Below, piece by piece: positions 54,573 to 64,000 of a stretch of 64,000 nt of DNA. The translations under genes were made by a program, and so were the position numbers. The notes under the pieces were generated by a model that was given only the letters and a program-made list of their open reading frames with translations, was not told the DNA's origin and did no database searches. The number at the start of each line of letters is the position of its first letter. Positions within the stretch are counted from its first letter, which is position 1. The DNA is from Larix kaempferi (taxonomy: Eukaryota > Streptophyta > Pinopsida > Pinales > Pinaceae): assembly GCA_027924585.1 (NCBI GenBank), contig BSBM01000190.1, positions 5,900,501 through 5,964,500 on the forward strand, read 5' to 3'.

Positions 54573-56299
54573 GATCCGCAAGAACCCATAGTTCCACCCC
54601 GTGAGGATAACTCTCACAAGAGGAAACCTGCATGGGCTAAAGAGCTCATTCAAGATGCAGAAAGATTTGGCATTCCATAAGAAGAACACAGAGCAAAGAA
54701 GAGAACTAGATCACATACCAGCTATGTTGCTTTACTCTGTGACATTATGAACAAAGAACCTTCCAGTTATGAAGAAGCAACGAAAAAGAAAGAATGGAAG
54801 GATGCCATGGTTGAGGAATACCAATCAATAATGAAAAATGATGTTTGGGATGTTGTCCCAAGACCTAAGGAGAAGTCTGATGTGACTTCCAAATGGATCT
54901 TCAAAATCAAGCATGTTGTAGATGGCAGTGTAGAGAAATACAAGGCAAGATTCGTAGCTCGTTGTTTCTCTCAGAAAGAGGGAATAGATTATGAAGAAAC
55001 TTTTGCACCTGTAGCCAGGTATACTTCCATCAGAACAATACTTGCCCTGGGTGCAGCAATGAAATGGAAACTACACCAGATGGATGTCAAGACTGCTTTC
55101 TTGAATGGTGTAGTTGAAGAGGAAGTATATGTGGAGCAGCCACTCGATTTTGAAATACATGACAGGGAGTCATATGTGTGCAGATTGAAGAAATCCTTGT
55201 ATGGCTTAAAGCAAGCTCCCATAACTTGGTATGGTAGGATGGACAGTTTCCTATCTAGTTTGGGCTTTACCAAGAGTAAAGCGGATTCCAACCTTTACTA
55301 CAAGGTTGAGGAAGGGAATCCTGTGATTCTACTCCTGTATGTGGATGACTTATTTGTAACAAGAGATGACAGATTGATTGCAGATACTAAGAGGAAGCTT
55401 GCTGCTAAGTTCGATATGAAATATTAGGGAATGATGCATTATTTCCTAGGTATGGAGGTGTGGCAGAATGCAGGTGGGATCTTCCTTGGTCAAGGGAAGC
55501 ACACAATAGATATCCTAAAGAGATTCGGGATGATGGATTGCAAGGCCATGGCCACACCTATGGCATGGAATCTGAAGCTTCTATGTGATGCTTCATCTGA
55601 GCCGGTTGATGTCTCTATGTATTGTCAGATGATTGGGTCCTTGATGTACCTGACGAACACGAGACCAGATATTTGCTTTGCTGTGAACACATTGAGTCAG
55701 TTCCTGACAGACCCAAGGAGTGTTCACCTGGTTGTTGTAAAGCATGTTCTGAGGTACCTGAAGGGTACAGTGGATTATGGGCTCAAGTATGAGGCAAATC
55801 AAAAGTTTAACCTGCAGGGTTATGTTGATTCAGATTGGGCTAGCAGTGCTGCAAATAGGAAGAGCACATCTGGATGCTGCTTTAGTATGGGATCAGGTGT
55901 GATCTCTTGGTTTAGCAGGAAGCAGTCCTGCATAGCACTAAGTACAGTTGAGGCAGAGTATGTTGCATCCTATTAAGCTAGTTATGAGGCAGCATGGCTA
56001 CGGAAGCTACTATCCGAGTTATTTGATCTCCCATTGGATGCCACTGGTATCTTTTGCGATAACCAGAGTTGTGTGAAGCTGTCTGAGAACCCAGTGTTTC
56101 ATGACAAGTCGAAACAGATAGAGATAAAATATCACTATATCAGGGATATGGTGTAGAGAGGAGCTGTGAAGCTCCTGTATGTTGCGACGGACGAGCAGAT
56201 TGCAGATGTGCTGACGAAGCCACTAGCCAGGGTGAAGTTCGAGTACTTCAGGGAGAGGCTTGGTGTTCTTCAGATCGAGGACACTTCGAGGAAGAAGTG
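54573..56299 (+). pseudogene. Reverse transcriptase and RNase H of element G
   Basis: Same frame as the gag-integrase part, with stops at 54678-54680, 55425-55427, 55974-55976 and 56154-56156. RT motifs are well kept: WKDAMVEEYQSIMKNDVWDV, QMDVKTAFLNG, SLYGLKQAPITWY and LLLYVDDLFV, with the catalytic Asp pair intact. RNase H follows: GYVDSDWASSAANRKSTSGC (abridged), STVEAEYVA and DNQSCVKLSENP, ending ADVLTKPLARVKFEYFRERL at the stop 56297-56299. Loss is by point nonsense only. Confidence 0.9.
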
Positions 56300-56412
56300 A
56301 TGGACACATTTGCTGAAGCCATTCCAAGCATGTTGGAAGGAGGATCCTTCACATGGCTGTGGATGTAAGCGCTAGATGATGAGAATCAGGATGATGTTCT
56401 AGTTTCTGCTTT

Positions 56413-56640
56413 GTATGATCAGTTGGATCATTTATATGTATATGTATGTACGCATCATGTTGGATGCTGGATATGATCAGTTGGATCATTTATATGTATG
56501 TACGCATCATGTTGGACATTGGATATGATCATTTGGATCATTTATATGTATGTACGCATCATGTTGGATGATGGATATGATCAGTTGGATCATTTGTATG
56601 TATTTTGTATATGCATCATGTTGGATGCTCGGACCATGTA
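56413..56640 (+). repeat. Tandem array 1 in the 3' region of G
   Basis: Four units of 52-58 bp start at 56414, 56472, 56524 and 56576. Each runs TATGATCAGTTGGATCATTT, TATGTATGTACGCATCATG, TTGGATG. Decayed units with GGTGGATACA and GATCATGTATGTTGATA words continue to about 56830. Confidence 0.85.
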
Positions 56641-56999
56641 TCTATATATGTATCAGGTGGATACATTGTATGATCAGGTAGATCATGTATGTTGATATGT
56701 ATCAGGTATGATTAGGTAGATCATGTATGTTGATAGATATATTTTGTGGATCATGTATCTATGTATCAGGTGGATACACTGTATATGATGATATGTATCA
56801 AGTAGATACTTGGTGTGCATCAGGTGGATGCATTTTATGATCAGGATGATCATGGATGACGAGCTTCATGATGTTGCTCCAAATGACATGTAGCACGATG
56901 TTGCAGTGATGATGATCAGGATGATCATGTGTACATCAGGATGATGTATGGTGAGTATCAGGTTGAAACTATATGGCCGTGGATCAGGTTGTGTAGATG

Positions 57000-57490
57000 A
57001 GCATATAATTTGGCCCTGGGAGATTTGCATATAGTCTTTCGAGGTTTTTCCTATGGCATGTAATCTGGCCCTGGGATATCTGGAAAATGCTCTTTCGAGG
57101 TTTTTCTCTAGGAGGACATATAATTTGGCCCTAGGAGATCTGTAGATAGTCTTTCGAGGTTTTGCCTATGGCATATAATCTGGCCCTGGGATCTGGCAAA
57201 TTCTCTTTCGAAGTTTTGTCCTATGGCATATAATATGTCCCTGGGAGATCCGATAGGTTGGGCTGTGTGCCCGTAATAAGTCCTTGGATGCTCTTGCGAG
57301 GTTTTTCCATGACCACATATAATCTATCCCTTGGAGATCCTATAGGTAGAGCTGTGTGCTCGTAACAGCCTAGGATGCTCTTGTGAGGTTTTGTGGTGAG
57401 GTCACATATAATATGGCCCTGGGAGATCCTATAGGTAGAGTCGTGTGCTCGTAATATCCTGGGATGCTCTTTCGAGGTTTTGTGATGCAC
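57000..57490 (+). repeat. Tandem array 2 in the 3' region of G
   Basis: Units of about 55-60 bp around GGCCCTGGGAGAT and TCTTTCGAGGTTTT begin at about 57012, 57067, 57127, 57182 and 57237. Longer variants of about 90 bp follow to 57490, with GTAGAGCTGTGTGCTCGTAA inserts. No coding meaning is visible. Confidence 0.85.
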
Positions 57491-57725
57491 GTAATAAGTC
57501 CTAAGGATTCCACAGTATGGCCAGTGATGACGAAGACCTGCAGGTGGTGGGCCTACATCCAGTATGAAAAAGGACTGGCTCTGTAGAACTTCCTATGACG
57601 AGTAGAGTCAGAGATTGGTTGAGATAGCAGCAGCAGTGACGATGATGATGACGATGCATCGATGACGATGATCCCGAGAATAAGACTTGTCTAACAGATC
57701 TGTGTCAAGAAATACCTTCCTAGTT

Positions 57726-57734
57726 AAGAGGGAG
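57726..57734 (+). promoter_or_regulatory. Polypurine tract of G
   Basis: AAGAGGGAG immediately before the 3' LTR. Confidence 0.8.
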
Positions 57735-58315
57735 TGTTGATGTATATGTAACTTCGGAATGTATTTCATATATATTTATTGTGCCCTTATTAGAGATGTG
57801 TTATTCCTATATAAGGAAGTGTTGTCATGTGGATTGACAAGTGTCGCAAGTGTGTGTACTTGCCAATGGGTTATTAGACCACCATGTGTGGAGTCGGCCC
57901 TGAAATATATATTATATTGTGGATGTATCTAGATAGACAAGTCGGCCCCACAGTGTAACTGGGCAAAAAAGTTAAGTATAAATAGAGATCGGGAGATCTC
58001 TATTTGGATAATTCGGAAAGTCACACTTCTCTCACTCAGAAATTGGTGCACTAGTGAGGAGGAGGATCATCTGCTACTAGGAGATTATCTCAGTGTATTT
58101 TGGTTGAGCCATTTATCTCTCTATCTCTAAGGAAGTTGTGGGGTTTTTCACCTTAGGGTTTTCCCCATGGAAACTCTGTGTCTCTTGTCTCTCATGCTTT
58201 TGATTCTTGTGATGCTTCTCATGCTTATTATGATTGTTATGCATTGATATACTGTGCATGTTATTCTCTCAGTAAAGATCCTAGAGTATTGTGAATTAAT
58301 GCTCAAAATTTAACA
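57735..58315 (+). repeat. 3' LTR of element G
   Basis: 581 bp, about 5% different from the 5' LTR, followed by the target duplication GAATA. Confidence 0.95.
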
Positions 58316-59091
58316 GAATAGATTGCAACGTTTAAAATCAATTGCAATAGGTCACTTTTTAGCTTGCATCTCTTTGTAGAAGTTAAACTAGATTTACTTC
58401 CATTCTGTTTCCTTGTCACATTTGAAAGTCATTTCGATACATTTTCTCTAGTTCCTATTACATTTGACACATTTCCTCAAAATCCTCAAGAAGAATGGAA
58501 TTAGGTAGCTTAGCTTAGTTTTGAGTGTTTGTTAAATGCATGAATAGTTTAACCGTTGAATTTCTTAGGTTTATTAAGTAGTTGTAACCTTGTTTCAAAT
58601 AATATAGTTTCTTACCTTTACATAGTTAAGTTGTACACTGAATCATTTCATTGGTAGGTTCTTGAATTCATAGTTATTAAATAGTAGCTAGTCTTTATAA
58701 TTCCTAGATTGGAGTTTGAATCATTGAACAATAGTTTCCATTTTCATAAGAGTAGTTTTCTTTTTGATCAAGTCTTGTTTCCTAGAATAATATTGTTTTT
58801 ATCTTTTCAATTATTGTTCATAGAGTAGAGTAGTATAGATTGATACTATTCCGATCTATTGGTTTGGTTAGATCTAATTAGTTTAGTAGTTGTATTTCTG
58901 AAGTTTGACTCGGTTTTTCATTTTGAAAGATCTTTCGATCTTTTCATTATTAAACATTTCTAAGGTTGGCCGAGACAATGTCTTAGGTACCCTTCTACCT
59001 CATCATATACTGTGCCACAACTCTAAGATTAACAACCCTGGTCGATAATTAAATATTTGGTGATTCATTAAAGACAATAAAACACCCAACA
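58316..59091 (+). repeat. 3' LTR of element D, second part
   Basis: Continues the D LTR after G, matching about 19802-20576 of the 5' LTR, and ends ACACCCAACA. The first five bases are the duplicated target GAATA. Confidence 0.92.
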
Positions 59092-59519
59092 TGAAGACTG
59101 TCAATGCATATGTAGAGGTTGTTGATTCACCTTTGGATTACAATCTCTTACTAGGACAGATTTGGAATTATGCTATGAAAGAATTAGTTTCCATTGTGTT
59201 TTGTGTAATTTTTTTTCCTCATGAGGGGAAGTTTGTTAATATTGACCAATTGGATTATTGCACCATTAATACCAGGGTCTCTAATGGAAAAAAATTTCCC
59301 CTTGTTTGTGCTTCAAACTCCACCATGACAAGTGTGGGTGTTGGTATATTTAAGGATTCCTCCCTTATGGGTGCCTTTCCTTTACCCCCTCGACTTTGTT
59401 GCATTGCATCATCCCTGATCTCTGTAGGCTCATTGATACCTATGGGATATTCATCAATCGATCATACAAATGCTTATGTTCCTCCTTCACCATCCACTCA
59501 TGATGAGCTTCCATGTTTC
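59092..59519 (+). pseudogene. Protease of element C, C-terminal half
   Basis: After the duplicated target (TGAAG) the frame continues the protease broken at 17713: KTVNAYVEVVDSPLDYNLLLG, then FFPHEGKFVNIDQLDY. The VVDSPLDYNLLLG segment is the late flap/LLG part of a retropepsin-like domain. The frame stays open about 140 codons to 59519, where element H enters after CATGTTTC. A downstream RT of C is not seen in the window. Confidence 0.72.
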
Positions 59520-60320
59520 TGTATAATCTGCAGGGATCTAGAAACTGTAACAAACTCACAATCAAACTCTCAAGAATGTTGCAAAGAAGAAGAGAAGCAT
59601 GCACTCAATAATCACTCATAAACACAGAATAATGGACAATGTCAATATCATACAATGAATAATGAATGTAAAGAATGTGATACAATAATCAATGATGAGG
59701 CATCATATAGGATTCAAATTAGCCAAGTAGGGCATTCAAATCTGAGCTCAAAGTCTAGCTTGGATAACTATGGAGACATCATCCAGTCAATAGTATCAGT
59801 CATAAATGGTAAGAGCCAGTCAAGTGTGTCCAACTGAGTCTAACGGAACCATCTAGGCATAAATAAAGGAATGGAGACTCCAATGGGGGTGCATGAGGTT
59901 GTCAAATAGTCAAGTGGAACTCAAGAACTAGCTAACTAGAAGCTACAAGCAGTAAGCATGAGCAATTAGTGGAACAAATGCTCAATCAATGCACTAACTG
60001 AGTGATAACTCTTGGTAGGTGAGAAAAGGCGCCCTAACTGAGTGATAACTGGTGGTAGGTGAGAAAAGGCACCTAAAATGAGTGTGGTAGGTGGGAAAGG
60101 TGCACTTGCCATGCAAAAAAGTCAAGGAGGGTGCATTAGGTAGGTAGAAGGCCAAATGGGGGCTAAAGACAGGTTCTGGAGAGATAGAAGCAAGCTCTAA
60201 GTGCTGGGGAGAGAACCATGATGATGAATGGATGCATGCAGTGGCATGCAATTGCATGCAACATGCAGATTTGCATGCAGGCATGCAAAATGCAAAAATG
60301 ATGGTGTGAATATTCCAACA
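59520..60320 (-). repeat. 3' LTR of element H (complete)
   Basis: 801 bp; on the minus strand it begins TGTTGGAATATTCAC and ends ATTATACA. It contains a tandem duplication of about 40 bp (59996-60074, TAACTGAGTGATAACT units) and a CATGCA cluster at about 60227-60296. Confidence 0.88.
60227..60296 (-). promoter_or_regulatory. Cluster of CATGCA (RY-type) motifs in the LTR of H
   Basis: Six CATGCA words within about 65 bp, several within GCATGC palindromes. CATGCA is the RY motif bound by plant B3-domain seed regulators. The cluster lies 25-95 bp inside the U3 start in element sense. A regulatory role is inferred. Confidence 0.4.
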
Positions 60321-60332
60321 CCCCCTCGCAAG
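60321..60332 (-). promoter_or_regulatory. Polypurine tract of H
   Basis: CTTGCGAGGGGG on the minus strand, directly before the 3' LTR. Confidence 0.75.
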
Positions 60333-60505
60333 CTATACTATGAGGCAATAACTGAAATCTAAAAAATAGGGCCTTGGTGACTAAGACCAAAGGTCACCCC
60401 ATACAATCAATCTAAATAAACTAAATGAGGAAAGAGGGAAAACCCAGTGGGAAGAAATACCTCCCTCGAAATAGACTGAAGGATGATAATGTAACATATC
60501 ATCTC

Positions 60506-61885
60506 TCACCCCTGAAGAAGGAAAGTGTCCTTCTTTTCTGAAGAATGATCAATCAATCTTAAATGGATCAGCATTGTGAGGAGGATGGACCCTTCCATGC
60601 TGAAAATAAGATCTAGTTCTTCTATGATCATGAGGATCACCAACCAAATCACCGGTAAATCGGAGTGTAATGGAAACCCATCGAGGAAGAGGAGGAGCAT
60701 AGGTTCTTGTGGATCTGGATCTCCCATTCTCTCATCTTCATCATCAGTTGCTAGAACTTCAGGTTCTTGTGGATCTGGATCTAGAATTCCATCATCATCA
60801 TCATCATCTCTTCCAATCCCATGAGAGGAGACTTTCGAATCATCGTCCAACATGATGGAAGGGCCAACTAAGCTTTCGAAGTTGGAGAAGAGATCTTTGG
60901 AGGAAGACATGTGTCTTGAGGCTCCTGAATCTATAATGAAAGAAGAATCTGTTGAGGTACTTGCCATGAGGGCATGACATATTTCTTTGCCTTCGGATCT
61001 AGAAGATTCAGTATCAAGATCTTTCTTCCTTGTACATGCCGGTATAGGAAGATTGTTCTTTTCTAACTGAGCCATCAAATCTATGGTCTTCTTCATGCAA
61101 GAACTCTCAGGATGGAATCCTTTATGACAATATGTGCACTTTGATCTTCCCTTCTGAGAATGCTTGGTCTTCCTTGAGTTTGAAGCCCCATCTGACTGGT
61201 ATGGACTATCTGTAGGCCTTGTATCATTCGATCTCTTGTCAGAAATATTTTGCTTGCTTTTACCATTCGCTCTCTCTGTAGCTGTAAGAGTTGAATCCAA
61301 TTTGGGTTTGATCATTCCCATGGAGATCAACCTCTCTTCCTCTTGAGTAAGAGATTGGATGAAGTCATCAAGTGAGGGAAAATTCCATGTTGGAATGGAC
61401 AACTTAGCTGACTGGAAAGTAGAGACAAAAACTGAGAAGTTTGACCCCAACTTTGAGAGAATGGAAAGTATAAGTTGCTTGTCTTCTTTCACTATCTCAT
61501 ATCTTTCCAACTGTGATATCAATATTTTGAACTTGGTGAGGAAGGCATTGATAGATTCGAAGTTGTCAGGACTCAAACATATGAGTTCATTGTCCAATTT
61601 GTGTCCTTTCATTACATCTTTCTGTCCAAAAAGGGATTCGAGCTTGTCCCAAACCTCTTTAGGAGATGTAAGATTGATGACATGGAAGTGAAGATCTTCA
61701 AAAATTGAGAGAAGGAGGAGACCAACTACTTCATCAATCCTATCCAAGTACTTGGACTTTTCAACTGCAGTGATAGGTTTTACCATCATTTTGTTGAGTA
61801 CTCAGGTGAATCTCTTGGATCTCATGAAGAGAGCCATCTTAGATTTCCACTCAACATAGTTGGAAGATGTGAGCTTTAGATCCAT
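60506..61885 (-). pseudogene. Gag and protease start of element H, fused to a 3' remnant
   Basis: Minus-strand gag begins at ATG 61885 (MDLKLTSSNYVEWKSKMALF), is interrupted by TGA at 61804-61802 (probably a former CGA) and is then open for 427 codons from 61789. It has a copia Gag domain (SPKEVWDKLESLFG, LISQLERYEIVKEDKQLILS), a zinc knuckle CTYCHKGFHPESSC and a protease start FIIDSGASRHMSSSKDLFSNF (abridged). After VSSHGIG the sequence jumps to an acidic DPDPQEP repeat region and a short tail. Integrase, RT and RNase H have been deleted. A full Gag could no longer be made without suppression of the stop. Confidence 0.85.
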
Positions 61886-62194
61886 CTGAACAGAGAAAGT
61901 CGAATAGTTGAATAAGATTCTGAATGGGTGAATAAACCTGCAAAACAAGAAGAGTTTTTGTTGATGGAGAATGCTACACTTCGACTGAACACTACCTTAT
62001 GAACACTGAGCACATAGACTAAGTCCTTCACACCTGGATAGACCTCACTGGATTTCTCCAATGAATTCAAGTAATAGCACCAGGATTTGTTGTGGGAACT
62101 CAGAGGCTTCTTGTGCTCAAGTGAAAGATAGTTGCTCAAAGAAATGCTGCAACTACTGCTGCCGTAATGGTTGCAATTCGAATAGTTGCTGACT
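61886..62194 (-). other. Leader of element H
   Basis: About 310 bp between primer site and gag on the minus strand. A 118-codon frame crosses it into the LTR but shows no known motif, and I do not call a gene. Confidence 0.5.
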
Positions 62195-62206
62195 GCTCTG
62201 ATACCA
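62195..62206 (-). promoter_or_regulatory. Primer binding site of H (initiator Met tRNA type)
   Basis: TGGTATCAGAGC on the minus strand (GCTCTGATACCA on plus), directly adjoining the LTR at 62207. Confidence 0.92.
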
Positions 62207-62686
62207 TGTGATAATATATAGGGATCTAGCAACTATAACAAAATCACAATCAAACTCTCAAGAATTTTGCAAATAAGAAGAGAAGCATGCACTCAATAAT
62301 CACTCATAAACACATAATAATGGACACTGTCAATATCATACAATTAGTAATGAATGTAAAGAATGTGATACAATAATCAATGATGAGGCATCATATAGGA
62401 TTAGAATTATCCAAGTAGAACATTCGATTCTGAGTTCAAAGTCTAGCTTGGATAACTATGGAGACATCATCCAGTCAGTAATATCAATCATAAATGGTAA
62501 GAGCCAATCAAGTGTGTCCAACTGAGTCTAATAGAACCATCTAGGCATAAATCAGGGAATGGAGACTCCAAGGGGGGCGCATGAGGCTGTCAAATAGTCA
62601 AGTGGAACTAAGGAACTAGCTAACTAGAAGCTACAAGTAGTCAACATGAGCAATCAATGGAACAACTGCTCAATCAATGCACTAAC
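62207..62686 (-). repeat. 5' LTR of element H, truncated by element I
   Basis: 480 bp matching 59520-60000 at roughly 92%. The match stops after ACTAAC at 62686, where TGTCACGTCCCC begins instead of the expected LTR continuation. Confidence 0.85.
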
Positions 62687-64000
62687 TGTCACGTCCCCAC
62701 CAACCCACCTGGCCACTGGAGACCATGATCCATTTTGTTTTCTTCCAAAACATCGATTGAATGCCCATACACACAGTCAGAAGAATTCAAATCCGCAATC
62801 TGCAACCTGCAGTTGCGAACTCGCAACTGGAATCCCGCAATCCGCATCCCACAATTGCGGATGCGTAATTGTGGAAAATCCCAAAACATATATCTCTGAA
62901 CTTAGTGATCCCGTATCCCGCAACCCGCAAGTGCGAATCCCACAATCTGCAACCCACAAATGCTGATCCCGCAATCCAATCCGCAACCCACAAATGTGGA
63001 GGCAGAATTGCGGAAATTCCAAACACGCATAACTTAGAATTTGGGGATTCCGCAACCCACAACAGCTGATCCCACAACCCGCATCCCACAATTGCCGATG
63101 CGAAATTGTGGAAATCCAAAAGTGTATAATTTTGAACTTGACGATCCCACATTCCGCAACCCGCAACCCACACTTGCGGAATTGGGCATGCGAAACCCTG
63201 CCTCTGCAAGGGAAATTTCATCAAATCTTCAAAGGGGCATAACTTCTTCCTCCGGAATCCAAATGGGGCAAGGTTGGTACCATTGTAAATCTAATGGGGA
63301 GCTCTATCCAATGGTAGAATCCTCTGATCAGGTGAGGTATCTAACCTTCCCATTTTCTTCTCTGAATTTCTGTCTATATCTCCACTTAGACACTTCCAAC
63401 GTTCTACCTTCCAAGATCTTCCTTTCCATCTGACCTAGAGAGGTCTTTGAAAACCAATTCCAGGGCTTCCCTTCCCTCCCCAAGAATCAGGTGGAAACAT
63501 ACATCTCCTTCACAGGGTTAGTTATACATAAACATTCATCATAAAACAATGAAAGACCATCATTTATTATAACATGCAAGCTGCATTAAACAGATCTAAT
63601 CAACACATATATCATATGTAAGATTCACAATGCATTACACTCATGCAACTATGAAATACACATAACCATGAACTCAGCCATTTTACTCAGGACCACACAT
63701 GATTTCATATAAATCAATTCATTTAACAAGTATTCATAATTCCACAAAGGGACATGAGCAACCATTTCATCACAATGAACAACATCATTTGACATAACAA
63801 GAAATACATATCTTTCAATTCTGAAGCGACTGGCTAAGTGAGATCGACGTTCCACCCAACCTTAGATCTCTATCCAACCTGTACTAATTCAGCTGAGAGA
63901 TCACCCCTGACCTGGGAAGTGTATCCACTAAGGAGGGCTAACAGGTTCTCTCATAGTCAAGGCTCCATTCTCATGCTAAACCAGTCTGTAGTTGGGTTTA
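62687..64000. mobile_element. Element I: start of an insertion in the LTR of H, running off the window
   Basis: From TGTCACGTCCCC at 62687 the sequence no longer matches H. A TG start inside an LTR, immediately after a clean break of homology, suggests an LTR-type element; its expected 5-bp duplication would be CTAAC (62682-62686). A G/C-rich palindromic array fills 62795-63200. 63200-64000 is noncoding as far as I can see, with a CT-rich stretch at 63345-63480. No primer site, LTR pair or pol motif is in view. Confidence 0.5.
62795..63200. repeat. Array of CCGCAACCC / ATTGCGG palindromic repeats in I
   Basis: Irregular units of roughly 80-125 bp carry CCCGCAATCCGCATCCCAC, ATTGCGGATGCG and a TTGTGGAAA arm, then a spacer with a TAACTTAGAATTTGG-like sequence. 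Clear starts lie near 62832, 62985 and 63070. A strong hairpin with 9-bp arms (CAGTTGCGA/TCGCAACTG) is at 62810-62829. The array shares vocabulary (CCGCAACCC) with 28995-29420 in E. Confidence 0.75.

Larger units (their letters stand above)
51321..58315 (+). mobile_element. Element G: Ty1/copia retrotransposon in the 3' LTR of D
   Basis: 6995 bp with LTRs 51321-51916 and 57735-58315 and a perfect target duplication GAATA (51316-51320 and 58316-58320). The uninterrupted target can be read in the 5' LTR of D near 19800. Integrase lies before RT, the copia order. The pol frame is in one register for its full length with five in-frame stops and no frameshift. LTRs differ by about 29 substitutions and three small indels (about 5%). 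Two tandem arrays fill the space between RNase H and the 3' LTR. Confidence 0.96.
17714..59091 (+). mobile_element. Element D: Athila-like Ty3/gypsy retrotransposon with four nested insertions
   Basis: A 41.4-kb locus of which about 15.9 kb is D itself. LTRs lie at 17714-20576 and 49248-59091; the 3' one is split by element G. Flanks are GGAAG (17709-17713) and TGAAG (59092-59096), a 5-bp duplication with one later change. The order is PBS, gag, protease, RT, RNase H, integrase, a decayed 3' ORF and a polypurine tract. The Asp-tRNA-type primer site, very long LTRs and 3' ORF place it with Athila-like elements. Insertions sit in gag (21575-22730), RT (E), between RNase H and integrase (F), and in the 3' LTR (G). 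The first 260 bp of the LTRs differ at roughly 8%. Many stops and lost catalytic residues show it is dead. Confidence 0.9.
59520..62686 (-). mobile_element. Element H: internally deleted Ty1/copia retrotransposon, minus strand
   Basis: Reading on the minus strand: 5' LTR (62686-62207, truncated at its outer end by element I), PBS (62206-62195), leader, Gag-protease start, then a short 3' segment, polypurine tract (60332-60321) and 3' LTR (60320-59520). Integrase, RT and RNase H are missing, so it is about 3.2 kb. The two LTRs differ at roughly 8% over the 480 shared bases. The target duplication on the left is GTTTC at 59515-59519; the other side is beyond I. Confidence 0.88.

Noticed and set aside
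60576-60824. Plus-strand Ser/Arg-rich 82-codon frame
   Set aside because: Antisense of the acidic DPDPQEP repeat of H.
62777-63433. Frames of 106-145 codons on both strands
   Set aside because: Same cause as in E: repeated CCGCAACCC-type units without stop codons.
62687-64000. Continuation of the H 5' LTR
   Set aside because: The complete LTR at 59520-60320 has entirely different sequence after ACTAACTG, so the homology ends at 62686.
1-64000. CRISPR array or bacterial-type operon
   Set aside because: The tandem units are diverged and structured like retroelement repeats, spacers are not unique inserts of constant length, and all coding content is plant retroelement type.

Overview
This 64 kb window is plant nuclear DNA from a repeat-rich, probably large genome. 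It consists almost wholly of LTR retrotransposons inserted into one another. I see no convincing single-copy host gene, tRNA, rRNA or CRISPR. The plant assignment rests on Ty3/gypsy elements with very long LTRs and an Asp-tRNA-type primer site (Athila-like), Ty1/copia elements with the initiator-Met primer site, and a pol type known from land plants. A gymnosperm would fit, but this is a weak inference.

Layout. (A) 1-9906: 3' end of an old Athila-like element with its 3' LTR at 7001-9906. It is split by (B) 1078-5724, a small gypsy element with 385-bp LTRs, target-site duplication (TSD) TCCGG, and no reverse transcriptase. 9907-11050 holds a decayed minus-strand reading frame of unknown family. 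11.3-17.7 kb is the 5' part of another gypsy-like element (C), whose protease frame stops at 17713 and resumes at 59097. Between those points lies (D) 17714-59091, an Athila-like element with ~2.86-kb LTRs, about 15.9 kb of its own sequence, and four further insertions: a TIR-bearing AT-rich element in gag (21575-22730); (E) 25786-29645 in RT, with TG...CA ends and an array of G/C-rich hairpins; (F) 30550-43991 between RNase H and integrase (TSD CTCCC), the youngest and best preserved; and (G) 51321-58315, a copia element in the 3' LTR (TSD GAATA). (H) 59520-62686 is a minus-strand, internally deleted copia element inserted in C. (I) 62687-64000 starts inside H's LTR, begins TGTCACG, carries a second G/C-rich palindrome array and runs off the window.

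Relative ages from hand comparison of LTR pairs: F about 0.9% (13 differences in 1458 bp), B about 2%, G about 5%, H and D roughly 8%. This agrees with the nesting order for D versus F and G. F encodes a 161-aa ORF1, Gag with five zinc knuckles plus protease plus a second gag-like domain, RT-RNase H-integrase, and an 885-aa 3' ORF with a coiled-coil C-terminal half. The first three frames are in register and interrupted only by single TAG codons. The most unusual signals are the sixfold tandem reiteration of F's LTR-end/primer-binding site, the TATA box ahead of F's 3' ORF, the restriction of F's LTR transitions to CG/CHG sites, and the palindrome arrays in E and I.
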